Below are positions 11,499 through 23,249 of a stretch of 64,000 nt of DNA, one piece after another. Position 1 is the stretch's first letter, and every line of letters begins with the position of its first letter. Origin of the DNA: Anthracocystis setariae. Lineage: Eukaryota > Basidiomycota > Ustilaginomycetes > Ustilaginales > Ustilaginaceae. The notes beneath the pieces were generated by a model, which saw nothing but the letters and a program-made list of their open reading frames with translations, did not search any database and was not told where the DNA came from. The translations under genes and the position numbers were made by a program. The DNA lies in assembly GCA_928724745.1 (NCBI GenBank), contig CAKMXJ010000027.1, forward strand, positions 28,625 through 92,624, written 5' to 3'.

Positions 11499-12749
11499 TG
11501 TTCAATCTCACTTATTCATCATGTAGCCTAGTGTTCCACCATCTTGCAATTCAAGTTTCAGTCTCTGATGGTGACAAAAGAGCTTTGTTTGCGATCACAC
11601 ATGGTACTGGCATCAAAGACAATTTCTATATCTCAAAATGCGTCGCTACCACACATGCGCTGTTACTATTGTAATTACGTTACCAACTTTCTTGACCTGC
11701 TGTAGTCTCAGCGCAATGTTCCACTCTGCTTGCCTGCACATGCCACGCATGTGATGCAGCCACTTGATATGAGCATCTTTGCACCGCTCAAGGCTGCCTG
11801 TAAGCGCTTGGTGACCAAGCTTGCTAGCCATGTGCCTGGAAGCAGGATCAACAAGCCGGTCTTTCGATCCTTGTATGCCAAGGCACATGGTTCAGTGCTC
11901 ACCTCTTTAGCAGCAAGGAAGGCTTTCAAGAACTCAGGCATTGCAGTCAACCTAGAGCCAAGCAAGGTTTTTGCAAGACTGGCTGGGTCTCATGCACAAC
12001 ATTGATTGCCATCACTACAGCCGCTGGCTCATCAAGGAGTTGCTGTTCCACAGACCAAGGCAGCGTTTGGCAACATGCTTGATGCTTTGTGCGCCTCCAC
12101 ACACAAGCAGGAGAAGCACAGCAAGACAAACGGCAATTGCAGTCAACAGGAGGTGTCCAGCACAGGCAGGTGATTGAGCAGTCTTGTCAAGGGGTAGAAT
12201 GACCATGTGAGCATGCTGAGCGCAAATTGGTGGCCAGAGAGCTGGTACAGGCTGGACATGGGCAGGGGCAGGATCAGCAGGAGGAGGCTGGTGGGGAGAT
12301 ACAAGGTGGCAATGCAGCAAACAATGATGCCATTGAAGCCAAGGACAATGATGAGATACTGTTTACATTGTCCTGCATGAGCACTCCGCCAAGAAACATA
12401 GTCTGGGACATCCTTGATGACATGGAGCCCCTTGGTGACAACAACAATTCAGACCCAGCTTGCAGCATGTACTGGGATGAACTCACTATTGCAAGCTCAT
12501 CAAGACAGCAGTTGCAGTAAGTCATTCATTCAGCATATAACGTAGTTACAGTAGTACCGATGCATGTGTAGTACCAACACATTTGTTAGTTCTTACAAAT
12601 ATCAATGAGTGTGATGTCAGTGACCTGCATGATTGTGTCTGCAGGGTTTGGTGCCTGCATGAGATCCACCATCAACTTTCTCAACATTGTCATCACCATT
12701 GTCATTACCATACTGACAGCTCACAACCCCAATACAAACTTGTTCTACC

Positions 12750-12875
12750 ACCTTTTCCATTGCCAGTATGCCCTTTTCCATTGCCAGTATGCTACCTGTC
12801 CATTCTCCAAGCATTCCGTAGCCTCCTGAGCAGCAAAGGCTGCTGATTGTGACCAGCAAGAGCTTTGCTTGCAGC
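12750..12875 (+). pseudogene. 5' fragment of a third pogo-like transposon
   Basis: Matches the start of transposon 2 (TTCTCCAAGC.TTCC..., GGCAAAGGCTGCTGAT, GACCAGCAAGAGCT) and contains a duplicated CCATTGCCAGTATGC. It is cut at 12875 by a family A LTR; the rest of the gene is absent. Confidence 0.7.
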
Positions 12876-13190
12876 TGATATGCCCCTGGGGTCTGAGAAC
12901 CTCGGAATGTGATTGTGCATCTGTATTGAGGCCAGGGGCATGGTACCGGGCGTTGCTCCTGGGATTGTTGCCAAGATAGCAGAGCAGGGAAGCGGGAGAG
13001 CAGGGGAAGGTCTGTGACTTCCACCTACTAGAGTGAGTAAAATAAAATACAATTGACATCTTTTCATGAGTTAGCTATAGGTGAAGATGTTGAGATATGC
13101 CTTCCTGGAGGCACCCCAGGATTTGCTGCAGCTTCCCCCAATCCCTGATCTGGGGCTGATTGGGGAGAACCATCCCCACTTGCTATAACA
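12876..13190 (-). mobile_element. Degenerate family A LTR, copy 3
   Basis: Starts TGATATGCCCC (mutated TGTTATGCTCC) and carries the family core ACTAGAGTGAGTAA and TACAATTGACAT. Ends near CTATAACA at 13190. No TSD found. Confidence 0.7.
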
Positions 13191-13552
13191 CCGTATACAA
13201 ATACTATCCCACCCGCTACAGGCACCCATAACACCTGGGGAACTGACCTCTCAGGCACGCCCTGGGAGCTACTGCAGTATGCCCTGATCCCCAATCCGGG
13301 GGACCAATTGGGGAGAACCATTCCTGCTTGGTGTAACACTAAATCCCAAGAACTATTCCCCTGGGCTGACACTCATCACAGTGGGTAGGAATATAAGACC
13401 TCTCCTCTCCTGCTCTCCTGCTCTCCTGCTCTCCTGCTCTCCTGCTCTCCTGTTTTGGCAACAATCCCGGGAGCTACACCCAGTACCTTGCCCCTGGCCT
13501 CAATACAGATGCACATCCATGTTCCAAGGTTACTGGAACCCAGAAGCATAAC
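13191..13552. repeat. Composite family A debris with expanded CTCTCCTG repeat
   Basis: A second minus-sense LTR tail ending GGTGTAACA near 13347, then a plus-sense LTR end finishing AGAAGCATAACA at 13552. Within it 13404-13453 holds about six copies of CTCTCCTG, expanded from the single unit in other family A LTRs. Confidence 0.6.
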
Positions 13553-13638
13553 ATTGAGTTGCCAACAATAGGCCTGGTCTTAACACATACGAGCTGTTCC
13601 AGGTTACAAGTCTAGGGTCAACATTACAGCCATCGAGC

Positions 13639-13948
13639 TGTTGGAAATAGTAATCAGTGTATGGGCAATTGGGGTTACATCTTCCCGATTGGCAATGCGC
13701 AGAGGTTAACTGCATGGAGACCGACGGAACTGGCGGCTAAAACCTCTTCTGCCAAGGGTCAGGCACGACAGGAATCTCCGACATGCGGTAACCAGTGCAG
13801 CCAATGATTGCCCACCGCCTCCGCCGGTAAGGTCAACGTGTCCAAACAGAGAAATAGATCTCACAGAAGAACGACAAGTCTGCCGGGATTCATCCGAAAG
13901 GGATCCACTCCAGCCACGTAGCGCAAGACTAAAACTCGCGATCTAATA
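13639..13948 (+). mobile_element. Solo LTR, family C, copy 1 (internally deleted)
   Basis: TGTTGGAAATAG...ATCTAATA, flanked by CGAGC (13634-13638, 13949-13953). Compared with 15853-16440 it lacks roughly 300 bp including the TATA region. The TSD supports the unusual TG...TA ends. Confidence 0.7.
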
Positions 13949-14764
13949 CGAGCAACCATGGCTGTACTTGGCTTGCCCATGATTGTTGGGTCCCGGTTCT
14001 CGCCTGGCTTAATGAATCTCTGACCCTTTGGCACTTTCGCTCTTCCTATGTGACGCTTTGGCTTTGTGGCTCCTTGACTCTTCAACTTTCCAGCTGTTGC
14101 GCTTCCAACTTTTGAGTCACAACGCAAGGAAGGGGGAAGAGTTTGTCTCGTAGCCACCTGGTGGCGCCATCCTGCGATCAGAGGTGACTGCGGGACGCAT
14201 TCTTTTTCGTTTTCGTTTTCCTCATTTTTTTAAAAGAAAAAAAAAACGATGTGAGCTACCTGAGCGAGCCAAGCTGCAAACAAACTAAGTTGATTTTGTC
14301 GGTAGAAGCGCAGAAAACCCACGAGCCAGCCAACTCAAACTTCGAGCAAATGTGGCAGACGTTGCGGATCCGATTAGTCCGTCGTGTCATATTTGCACGC
14401 TCGATATATTTTGCGTATACATGTGGCATAAAAATCAGAGCTCATTCATACATATCGTAAAAAAAGGAAAAAGGGGGTGGCTTTGGGGGAAAGCTGTTCG
14501 ACGGATTCTTTTCCTTACAATTCGACGGAGTAACGAAAGAGTCCGACGCACAGATGTAAAACATGGTTGTGCATGATTTTTCTTTAAAACATGCTAGAAA
14601 GTCACGTCGCAAAAAAAGGCAAAACTTTTCTTGCAGCCACCCGTCGTAGCTTGCCCCCACCTCCCATGGCTCCCCACCAAAGCCAGGACACATGGCCCCC
14701 CCCCCCCCTCCTGGCTCCGCTTACGGATCTTTCTTCTTTTTCTTCTCAGAAACGAGTTGAGCAC

Positions 14765-14915
14765 GGGTAACATCGAGGAAAAATGGAAAGTTGCGTCCGC
14801 AAACCCACTCACTGACCCACCCCGGGTGGTTTCGAGGTGGGTCCGCGCCGAACACAGACTGACGAAGGGGGGATGAGTGCTTAGGTGGATTTGCGAACTC
14901 GAACCCACCCGAGCA
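14765..14915. repeat. Foldback/MITE family D, degenerate copy
   Basis: Contains ACATCGAGGAAAAATGGAAAG and GCGAACTCGAACCCACC in the same order as the intact copy at 15312-15489, with a GC-rich centre. Confidence 0.5.
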
Positions 14916-15311
14916 GTCCTGCTCAAAGATGAAGATACTTTAGGTTAAACATGTTCGTTCAACTGCTCTGGAATTGATGCTTAACACCGTGTGTTTGTCA
15001 TTCATGATTTGTCAACAACGGCATTTACTTCGTGCCACCAAACTCATTCGGCTGATTCATATCGGAAAAAAGTAGATATCCGTACTCGGAGCCACGAGCC
15101 TTTGCTCCCCTTCTAGCTCAAGGTACGATTCTTTCCTTTTCCGATATAATTCTAACAGAAATAATGGGCATGTATTTGCTCACTCTCCTTCTTAAATGCC
15201 TAGAAGGGGAGGTTGGCGGAGCAATTCAGGGTAATGGTTCCCCACCGCTCTGCAAGATGGGTAAAAGGACAAATTTCCTCTATGCACAGAATCAAATTTT
15301 GAATCCGCAGT

Positions 15312-15489
15312 CACATCGTAAAAAACGGAAAGTTGAGTCCGCGAACCCACCCCCTCACCCACCCGGGTTGGGTTCACTGTGAACCCACCCGGGGTGGCTC
15401 GGGGGTGGTTCCGGGGTGTAACCCCCCCAGCAACCACCCCGGGTGGGTGAGAGGGTGGGTTCGCGGACTCAACTTTCTTTTACGATGTG
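15312..15489. mobile_element. Foldback MITE, family D, intact copy
   Basis: 178 bp with terminal inverted repeats of about 45 bp: CACATCGTAAAA... at left and its complement ...TTTTACGATGTG at right, the arms continuing through GAGTCCGCGAACCCACCC. Flanked by AGT on both sides (15309-15311, 15490-15492), a possible 3-bp TSD. No ORF. Non-autonomous; its transposase source is unknown. Confidence 0.75.
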
Positions 15490-15559
15490 AGTCTGCATTT
15501 TTTTTATTTTTTGTTATTTTAGGGAGTGGGTTTGCATTGTGAAAACCTGGGGTGGCTCG

Positions 15560-15852
15560 TGTTGGAAATCATGAATTTGGTATATCGGCGATTGGGGTTA
15601 CACCTTCTCAATTGGCGATACACAGGAATGAACTGCACGGAGGCCAATGGGCCTGGCAGTTGAAGACTTTTTCAACCAAGAGTCAAGCACAGCATGGGTT
15701 TATGTCACTGGCAACAAATGCAGCCAATGAGATCAATGGATGACCATTGGACTGCTGGGAGTTCCCAACTCACTGCAGAAGAACTATGATACCTCCAGTG
15801 AGTAGCTGGAAGACTCCAATCAGATTTCAAGGCTCAAAATGCAAGAGATACA
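15560..15852 (+). repeat. Family C LTR fragment, copy 2
   Basis: Begins TGTTGGAAATC and parallels copy 3 through GGCGATTGGGGTTACA and the following 250 bp, then stops where copy 3 begins. It looks like a 5' half abutting another copy. Confidence 0.6.
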
Positions 15853-16440
15853 TGTTGGAAAAAAATGATTAGTGTATAGGCGATTGGGGTTACATCTCCC
15901 CAATTGGCAATGTACAAAAGGTAACTGCACGGCGACCGACGGAACTGGCGGTTAAAACATCTTCTGCCAAAGGTCAAGTATGGTAAAGGTCTCTAATGTG
16001 TGGTAACCAATGCAGCCAATGAAGTCAACAGATGACCATTGACTGCCGGGAGTCCCCGACTCACTACGGAAGAACTAGGGTATCTCCAGTGAGTAATGAG
16101 GACCTCCAATCAGATCTTGAGGTTCAACCCAAGAGATGCAAAAGCCAGCTCAGCCTATTGGGGCAAGCTGAATCAGGGAACTCCCGGAAGGACAAGGACC
16201 GTCTACTGGGAGTCACGTAAAGACATGAATTGCACAGTGGGATGCAGACTAGCCTCTAGGCAGATTACCACTGTATGAGAAGAAGCAATGTAGGGTCTCC
16301 AGGAAGACCTGGGCACCACCCAACTCATGTATATAAACTTAGTTGCCCACCGCCTCTGCCAGTAAGGTCAACTTGTCCAAACATAGAGATAGATCTCACA
16401 GTAGTTTGACAAGTCTGCTGGGATTCATTCAGAAGGATCC
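15853..16440 (+). repeat. Family C LTR, copy 3 (longest)
   Basis: TGTTGGAAAAAAATG start. Includes ATGTATATAAAC near 16327, a likely TATA box, then GCCCACCGCCTCTGCC shared with copy 1. The 3' end is diverged or lost near 16440. Confidence 0.6.
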
Positions 16441-16490
16441 ACCCTCATAATCAAGGGTGAGCCCCATTTGCGGATCACATTGGACCAAAC

Positions 16491-16995
16491 TGTTAAGCGT
16501 CAAGGGTCTGGCAACCTCTTGACTGTGCGGCGCGGTGCACGGTGTGTGAGGCTTGGGCTTGAGGGCGCTTGGCGGGAGTGGTGGCCATGAGAGTCACCGG
16601 GCACAATCCTGAGGTTAACGGTTCGACCGTTGGGTCTGCTATTCACTATTACTCAAAGTAACTAAGAATACAATTGACAAGCAGACAACAGGGGGGTGGC
16701 GCGCGGCTTCCACCTTATAAGGCATCACACGTGCCACGCGGCGCGCACCTCCTCCAGGAACGCGTAGGCTGCGCGCAACCTTGACTTACAACATGTGGGC
16801 TGAACCCATGTGTTGAGCACTGCGCGGCACACCTCCGTCTTCATGAAGCAACAAGCGGCGCACCCCTCCATTCCCAGCATACCGCGCAGCGCGCCCCTAA
16901 TGGCCTTATGCTGCGCAGCACGCCCACTCCCCTGCGCAGCCGTTGGACAGTGCCCCGATGGCGCGCTGGCTGGGAACCTCTGTCCAGCCGTAACA
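16491..16995 (-). mobile_element. Solo LTR, family B, copy 3
   Basis: 505 bp, TGTTAAGCG...CGTAACA, with TSD CAAAC (16486-16490, 16996-17000). Confidence 0.92.
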
Positions 16996-17304
16996 CAAAC
17001 CAATTGGAGGAGAGCCACAAATGACTTGTGCAGGGAAACCTCAACAAGAAGAAAAGACATGCAAGGGTGCGTGCTCGATAGCAAACCCTCAACTGATCAT
17101 GAGATGTTCAGAAGTACAGCTACAGCAACGATGGTTGTCACTTAGCCGTATACAATAACTCACGCCACATGTATATATAGAGGCTTGCATTCTACTCTGT
17201 AGTGACTGGAAATTTATCGAATCATCAACTATTGAAGTGTGCTCACAACACACAGCCAAGTATATGAACTCGCAGGCTTGCGTGTTTATCCCTCACACAG
17301 CGAT
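16996..17304. other. TE-derived spacer with a TATA-like motif
   Basis: No open frame of note. TATATATAG at 17172-17180 resembles an LTR promoter, but ends of an element could not be recognised. Confidence 0.35.
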
Positions 17305-17654
17305 TGTTATGCTCCTGGGGTCTTAGAACCATGGAACGTGGTTGTGCGTCTGTGTCAAGGCCAGGGGCGTGGTACCAGGTGTTGCTCCCAGGATTGTTGC
17401 CAAGATAGCGGAGCAGGAGAGCGGGAGATTGGGAGAAGGTCTGATATTTCCACCTACTAGAGTGAGTAAGCTAAAATACAATTGACGTCTTAATGTGAGT
17501 TAGTTGCAGGGAAGGTCTTTGGTATGGCCCCTGGGAGCCCCTCCTGGGGATTACTGCAGTATCCCCCTGGGCCCCAATCCACGCCCCGGATTGGGAAAGC
17601 CATCTCCCGCTCACCACCCTTCTATATTCCAGCGCGGCACTGATGTTTGTAACA
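17305..17654 (-). mobile_element. Solo LTR, family A, copy 4
   Basis: 350 bp, TGTTATGCTCC...TTTGTAACA. Flanks GCGAT (17300-17304) and GCAAT (17655-17659) differ at one base, fitting an aged TSD. Confidence 0.85.
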
Positions 17655-18426
17655 GCAATCTACCAAGCTTCCAAATCTACTGCGCCCACCTAGACAAGTG
17701 TTGTCACTCTCAGTCTACCCTTGCTGGCTTCACTGCCAAAGAAGACTGACTTAGTGAATTCAAACTCACCTCCAAGATCACAACTTGGAAGTCAATCAAG
17801 GACCGTGGTAAACATGTGTCCTTGCATGTTTGTATTCAAACTCAGCCACCTACTCACCAAGCAATAGTGACTAGCCGACGTGTAGATTCTAATAAAACTC
17901 GCAATCTAATATTCCAAACCCTCTTCGGGAACCACCAAAGGGCGGTGGCTGCGGAACGGACTTTGCATTTTGTTGCAATTGGGGTTCTTTGAAGAGCACG
18001 GATTGACTTTGTAATTGCCAGCAATGAATGCCAGCGAGTCATAGACGGGCTGGTTGTTCGTTGAGCGAGGCAATGGGAGTGCTAAGACTTCTTGTGTGGT
18101 GATTTATTGACGAGGGAAGAGTAACACTAAAGTCATACAAGTCGTCTTTATGTGTCTTTCATCGTCACATTTGAACAACCTTTACAATCGCAGCTACTCC
18201 TTAAGCGTAGTCGATCAATTATCAGATCACTCAGCCACTCAGCGTCACCGACGCGCTTCAAACTCTCATTTTGTAGAAATACAACCACAATAGAGCCTTT
18301 TTTATATATAGGAATTAGGTCTACGGTTGGATCCGCGCGCTCATCTTTTTGTGAAAGTATGAATATCGTAAAAAAATGAAGCTAAGGGACGGTCTTGACG
18401 AGACGAGCGGCAGGGTGGCGGAAGAC
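17655..18426. other. Unassigned spacer with a family C tail
   Basis: Near 17881-17912 it repeats the family C 3' end (AAAACTCGCAATCTAATA). Otherwise no gene or repeat was recognised. Confidence 0.35.
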
Positions 18427-18560
18427 GGTCACATCGTAAAAAGCGGAAAGTTGCGTCCCCGAACCCATCCCTCACCCACCCCGGTTGGCTTCGAGGTGGT
18501 TCTGCGCCGCAACCACCCCCCCCGCTTGGGTGGGTGTGCGAACCCACCTCCGTAACCATG
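18427..18560. repeat. Foldback/MITE family D, partial copy
   Basis: CACATCGTAAAAAGCGGAAAG at the left with the GC-rich CACCCACCCC..GGTGGGT centre. The right terminal repeat is degraded. Confidence 0.55.
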
Positions 18561-18936
18561 TCTGACATGTTTCAAATCTGAGACCGATTTCCGTCATTCT
18601 TTATATACAACAAGCGAAAGTCTAACATGCGCCTTCGACCAAAAGCGCCTCGCCGGCAAGGTACTTTCCTCGACGTTAGTGAGTTTTCGGACACCTCCTA
18701 CACGCGTACTGGAGGTGGTAGAAACAAGCTTAAAATCAAGGTCCATCACAATTGTGCATATTGAACCACCTCCAGGACAATTAAAGCTCGTTCTTGGAGG
18801 TGTGTGCTCCTATGTTCAACTACCCCCAGAATGCATTGAGGAGGTAGACCAATACAATCAGTGAAACCACCAGAAAAGTGTGTGTCCATTGCCATTGGTG
18901 TGTGGTGTGAGTTGAGTACTACCATCATCTTGGTCT

Positions 18937-19439
18937 TGTTAAGTGCCAAGGGTCTGACAACCTCTTGACTGTGCGGCGCAGCATGCAGTGTTTGAGGCTT
19001 GGGCTTGAGGGTGCATGGCTGGAGGGGTGGCCACAAGAGTCACCGAGCACAATCCTGAGGGTAACAGTTCTACCATTGGGTCTGATATTTGCTATTACTC
19101 TGGGTAACTAAGAATACAATTGACAAGCAGACAACAGGGAGGTGGCGCGCAGCTTGCGCCTTATAAGACATCACATGTGCCATGTGGCGTGCGCCTCTTC
19201 CCAGACGCATATGTTGCATGCAACCTTGGCAGGTGGCAGATGGGGTGAACCCCTGTGGTGGGTACTATGTGGCGCGCCCCCACCTTCACAAAACAACGCG
19301 GGGCACACCTTTCCATCCACAACGTACTGCGCGGCACGCCCCCATTGGCCATACACTGCGCAGCACGCTTGTTCCCCAGCGCAGCCGCTGGACAGTGCTC
19401 TGACAGCATGCTGGCTGGAACCCCCGCCCAACCGTAACA
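18937..19439 (-). mobile_element. Solo LTR, family B, copy 4
   Basis: 503 bp, TGTTAAGTG...CGTAACA, TSD GGTCT (18932-18936, 19440-19444). Many CpG sites of copy 2 are TpG or CpA here, so it is older. Confidence 0.9.
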
Positions 19440-20746
19440 GGTCTCCTCATCTTGATCAGCACAATCATGCAGGTCAAGTCCATTACTGCTTGTGCTTGTG
19501 GACAATGGATACGCATGCTTGCAGTACTATCTGTCCTTACGCAGAGGCCGCCAACCAACCTTCAGCCGCAACACTACAATACAATAGCAAGACTCTTTGA
19601 CAATGCTCACTTTGAGTCTGTGTTTGGTGTAGGTATCCACGAGTTTGAATGCATACACTCTGTATTGCTTTTGCCAGAACCCATGAGAACGCCAAACATG
19701 GATGTGATCAATAGCAAGACGGCGTTGTTGATGTACTTAGCATGGCTCCAAGGATATTGACAACTAGACCTTGAAGCTCATTACGGTTGGTTGCATAGCC
19801 AATGCAGCTGCATCATCCACATTGTTGGCGAGACCATATACAAGATGTGGGGCCGTCAGCTCGACGCCACCAGCAATTGCCACCATCTCCTCCGTCCTTG
19901 TTAGAACCTAGGGTTCTTTATGTCGTATCACACTTAGAGCATTTCACCCTTTGGCTGTAGAACCCAACGTTGGGTTCTGCAGCATGCATGCGGATTTACG
20001 ATCCAAGCTGCATTTGGCCAAACACAACCAAATTTTATGGAAATTGCTGCAAACTCCCACATGTGTTTGAAACTCACAGTCTGAGACATGCAACAGAAGA
20101 CACTACCTCAAACCTGTGGTCGGGTTTACCATATTTGGGTATATCACAAAGACTCACAATGGATTGTCACAGTCCAACCACCGGATTGTACTCTCATTAG
20201 CAAAAAACACACATTGGGGACAAAACAGGCAGATCACACCGTAAGTGCAATGCTCCTCTCCGCAGACATTGAGTACTCTCATGTATGAGTGTTCCAACAA
20301 GCCCATTGTGTATATAAGCACCATTCTGTCATACCCCATTAGTGTTCTTGGAATCTATCAAATCTTTCCCTCATTCACTCTTGCATTACCCTCTCTCTCC
20401 AACAACTCTCAAGTAGTCATTGAGTATCCATAGTATCCCTTGTTTGAGCTCCCAACCTCTGCAAAACAACGTTAATGTCAGGAACCCAATGTGGGTCTTT
20501 GAAGTAATAACAAAGACAATGCTTGGATACCTTTAGACTTCTGGGATTTTAACAAACCTGCCATTTGTCAGAACCCAACATCAGGGTTGATCACCTGATG
20601 CCTACTCCCGTAAGTCTGCCAAATGTCAAGACTGACCATTTGTCTCGACTTTGCTGCCAAGTCATAGTTTCACAATTCTATACTCTTTCACAGTCCTGAG
20701 CGTCTAGACCACTACGCCGCGGCAATTGAGCGGAAAACCAGCAGGT
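19440..20746 (+). pseudogene. PIF/Harbinger-like transposase fragment, interrupted
   Basis: The frame carries FESVFGVGIHEFECIHSVL, then KTALLMYLAWLQGY, a TGA stop near 19758, then LEAHYGWLHSQCSCIIHIVGE and MWGRQLDAT. After the family E solo LTR it resumes (RPERLDHYAAAIERK) and is cut at 20746 by a family A LTR. The order 'L..L..G, then a helix-turn-helix-like segment, then a linker before a GFIDGT-type motif' is that of HARBI1-like nucleases. The catalytic part is missing from the window. Confidence 0.6.
19899..20692 (+). mobile_element. Solo LTR, family E, copy 2 (complete)
   Basis: 794 bp, TGTTAGAACC...CTTTCACA, TSD GTCCT (19894-19898, 20693-20697). TATA-like GTGTATATAAGC near 20310. Serves as the empty-site reference for the 1.1-kb insertion in copy 1. 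Confidence 0.92.
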
Positions 20747-21095
20747 TGTTATGAACATCAGTGCCGGGCAAGAATATAGCAGTGTGGAAGCGGGAAGTGA
20801 CTTTCCCAATCCGATTTGTGGATCAGGGTCCAGGGTGATACTGCAGTAATCCCCAGGAGAGGCTCCTGGGGGTCATACCAAAGATCCTCCCTGCAACTAA
20901 CTCACGTTCAGATGTCAATTGTATTTTAGCTTACTCACTCTAGTAGGTGGAAATATCAGACCTTCTCCCAATCTCCCGCTCTCCTGCTCCGCTATCTTGG
21001 CAACAATCCCAGGAGCAACACCTGGTACCACGCCCCTGGCCTTGACACAGACGCACAACCACGTTCCAAGGTTCTCAGACCCCAGGAGCATAACA
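20747..21095 (+). mobile_element. Solo LTR, family A, copy 5
   Basis: 349 bp, TGTTATGAACATC...GGAGCATAACA. The flanks (CAGGT and AGAGG) do not form a clean TSD. Confidence 0.85.
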
Positions 21096-21726
21096 AGAGG
21101 TTGGCAATAAATTGATTCAGAGATCATCAACTGTGCGCTTGAAGTGCGCTCTATAAGTACACATTGGTCCCCTTGTTATTCCTAGTAGAGATGTAGGGGA
21201 CCGTATAGCAACAATGTTAGTAACAGACAAATTGCTGAATGTACAGTACAGTTGCCCATCAACGTGAACAACACAATCAACAGTAACATGATCCAATGAG
21301 AAGGATTCCAGTCAGGAATGTGGTGAGATACAGGACCCATAATGTATAGGCATGTGTGGCGCCAACATTGGCATTGGCGCACACACTGCTTCCATGTCCC
21401 AAGAAATGTGGCGGTGGCATTTGTGTTGGAATGTTACTGCACTAGTTACAAACACCTTATTGACGTCTGTAATGTCAGATCAATGGCTGATACAGTGGGT
21501 GACCGTATATTTCAACAGTCTCAAACCATCTGTCTTGAACTGCGTGTCTTGGACGTGTGTGTGGGAGATTTCAGCAATTTGGAACAAATTGCGATGTGAT
21601 CTACTAGATCCAGCAAAATCCAAGGACCCAAATGCAGACTGGAAAACCCAACGATGGGTTTTGTGGCCAAATGGTGAAAATGTTCTAAGTGAGAGACGGA
21701 ATATGGAACTCAACAGAGCTTCACAT
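21096..21726. other. TE-like spacer, unidentified
   Basis: A long open frame crosses 21352-22035, but it mixes family F repeat with unrelated sequence and matches no protein I recognise. Treated as repeat-derived. Confidence 0.3.
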
Positions 21727-22068
21727 CGGAAACAGCGCTATAAAATGCCTTGCACAGATTCAGAGATAAAGTACACCTTTGACAAGTGTGTAAATGCTCA
21801 AAATATGCAAATAGTACATTTTCAGCCCTATCGAACAGCTCAAAAAGCACTATGGGCCTATGCTGGACAAATTTTTGTGGGACAAAAACAGCACTGCAAG
21901 GTGCCTTGCACAGATTGGGAGGTATGTTGGGCTTTAGATCAGCTTGTTTACCATCACAGTAGGTGTCAACCATACTTTGTGCTCAATCGAAGAGTATTAC
22001 TGCCAACAATGGGCCTGTTCCAGGTATGTTGTTGAGAAGACATTTGGTGGAGTTTTATGTCAAAAACT
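21727..22068 (+). repeat. Interspersed repeat family F, copy 2
   Basis: Shares CCTTGCACAGATT (twice, about 140 bp apart), TGGGACAAAAACAGC and GGTATGTTGTTGAGAAGA with 5762-6126, with segments in a permuted order. That suggests a tandem-like source element. Confidence 0.6.
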
Positions 22069-22148
22069 ATTCAAAATCAAACTTCAATATTCAGCATTTT
22101 CCTATGCCACAAGCCAAAAGTCTAACATGCGGTTTTGACAGAAGGCAC

Positions 22149-22409
22149 TGTTAGACCCCTGGCACCTTCAATTGGACCCCTGGCATCTCCCCATCCCTGC
22201 CATAGGTCCAACTGCAGTAAAGGGTCCTCCCCTTGATCATGTCCCCTACAAAGATTGCCTCCGGACCTTTGTTGCATGTATTACTTAGTCAGCTTGTGGC
22301 CAAAGGAGTTCTAGCGCCTCTCTCTAAATTGTCCCTACAACCCCTCTGTTCCTGCCTGCCGCCTACAACCAAAGCCGCCCAGCAGTAGTTAGAACCTTTG
22401 GTCTTAACA
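22149..22409. mobile_element. Solo LTR, family G
   Basis: 261 bp, TGTTAGACC...GGTCTTAACA (inverted ends), TSD GGCAC (22144-22148, 22410-22414). Only copy in the window. Orientation was not determined. Confidence 0.85.
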
Positions 22410-22748
22410 GGCACCTGCCAGCAAGATGCCATCCTTGAAACAACCATGGTCCAACACAACATGAGTGATACATCCAACAACATTGGTTCCAGACCCTCAT
22501 CTGGCAACTCACATGGTCCCAACACTCAACATGTTGGAGATGCAAGGAGTCTAGATGTCCAGCAATCCAGAGGGAGTCTGGACCCAAACACACCTGCAAC
22601 GGTTCAGGCTCAATGGCAACTTGCAGCAAGTGCCAGCAAATTTATTCAATATTCCCCGCAAGATTAAACTACTTGACAGTCAAGGTAACCACATCTCTTC
22701 AACAGTTGATCCCACAGTCCTACATGGAACACACACAGCAAAACTTCA

Positions 22749-23119
22749 TGTTATGCTCCTGGGGTCTGAGAACCTTGGAACATGGTGGGGCATCTGTGTC
22801 AAGGCCAGGGAGTGGTACTGGGCATTGCTCCTGGGATCATTGCCAAGATAGCAGAGCGGGGAAGCAGGAGAGCGGGAGAATATCTGATATTTTCACCTAC
22901 TAGAGTGAGTAAGCTAAAATACAATTGACATCCTAATGTGAGCTGATTGCTGAGCAAACATAGAGATATGAACCCCTGGGGTACTTCCTGGGGGAATGCT
23001 GCAGTCTGTCCCAATCCCCCAATCCGTGAGGTCAATTGGGAGGGGCCGCTCCCGCTTGCCTTGACCACCAGTTTCCCAGGACCTTCCCTCCTACACCAAT
23101 AGACGTAGCATTTGTGACA
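22749..23119 (-). mobile_element. Solo LTR, family A, copy 6
   Basis: 371 bp, TGTTATGCTCC...TTTGTGACA, with the family core TACTAGAGTGAGTAAGC. No TSD found. Confidence 0.75.
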
Positions 23120-23249
23120 CATCTACACTTAGAGACCATTTTGTAGTTCCACCATAGTGTATAAGTAGCACCTGATGTATCATAGTTGGTATTTGTCAAT
23201 CATATTGTCAATTCTCACTTTCCTCCATAGCTACCAGAGACACCTCTGG

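Larger units (their letters stand above)
7942..12520 (+). pseudogene. pogo/Fot1-like DDE transposase 1, shattered by three insertions
   Basis: Pieces in order: N-terminus 7942-8098; helix-turn-helix/CENP-B-like region 8462-8750; catalytic core with FNMDKNGLRFGQG (first Asp) near 8838 and LDGHKFH (second Asp) near 9515; C-terminal core PAHATHVMQPLD near 11730; tail ending at 12520. Two family A solo LTRs (8099-8448, 9073-9392) and a related transposon (about 9540-11710) are inserted. A TGG-to-TGA change (TTG TGA) stops the core near 9068, and frames shift elsewhere. The tail aligns with transposase 2 (LFTLSC.. / LVLSVTPP..). Dead as a protein. In life it would cut and paste an element at TA sites (family knowledge). 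Confidence 0.75.

Noticed and set aside
20690..20730. tRNA-like 5' half on the minus strand (GCGTAGTGGTCTAGACGC)
   Set aside because: A D-arm can be drawn, but no anticodon or T-arm follows. Subtracting the LTR shows it is Harbinger transposase coding sequence.
21352..22035. 227-codon ORF
   Set aside because: Half of it is interspersed repeat F, which occurs in other frames elsewhere.
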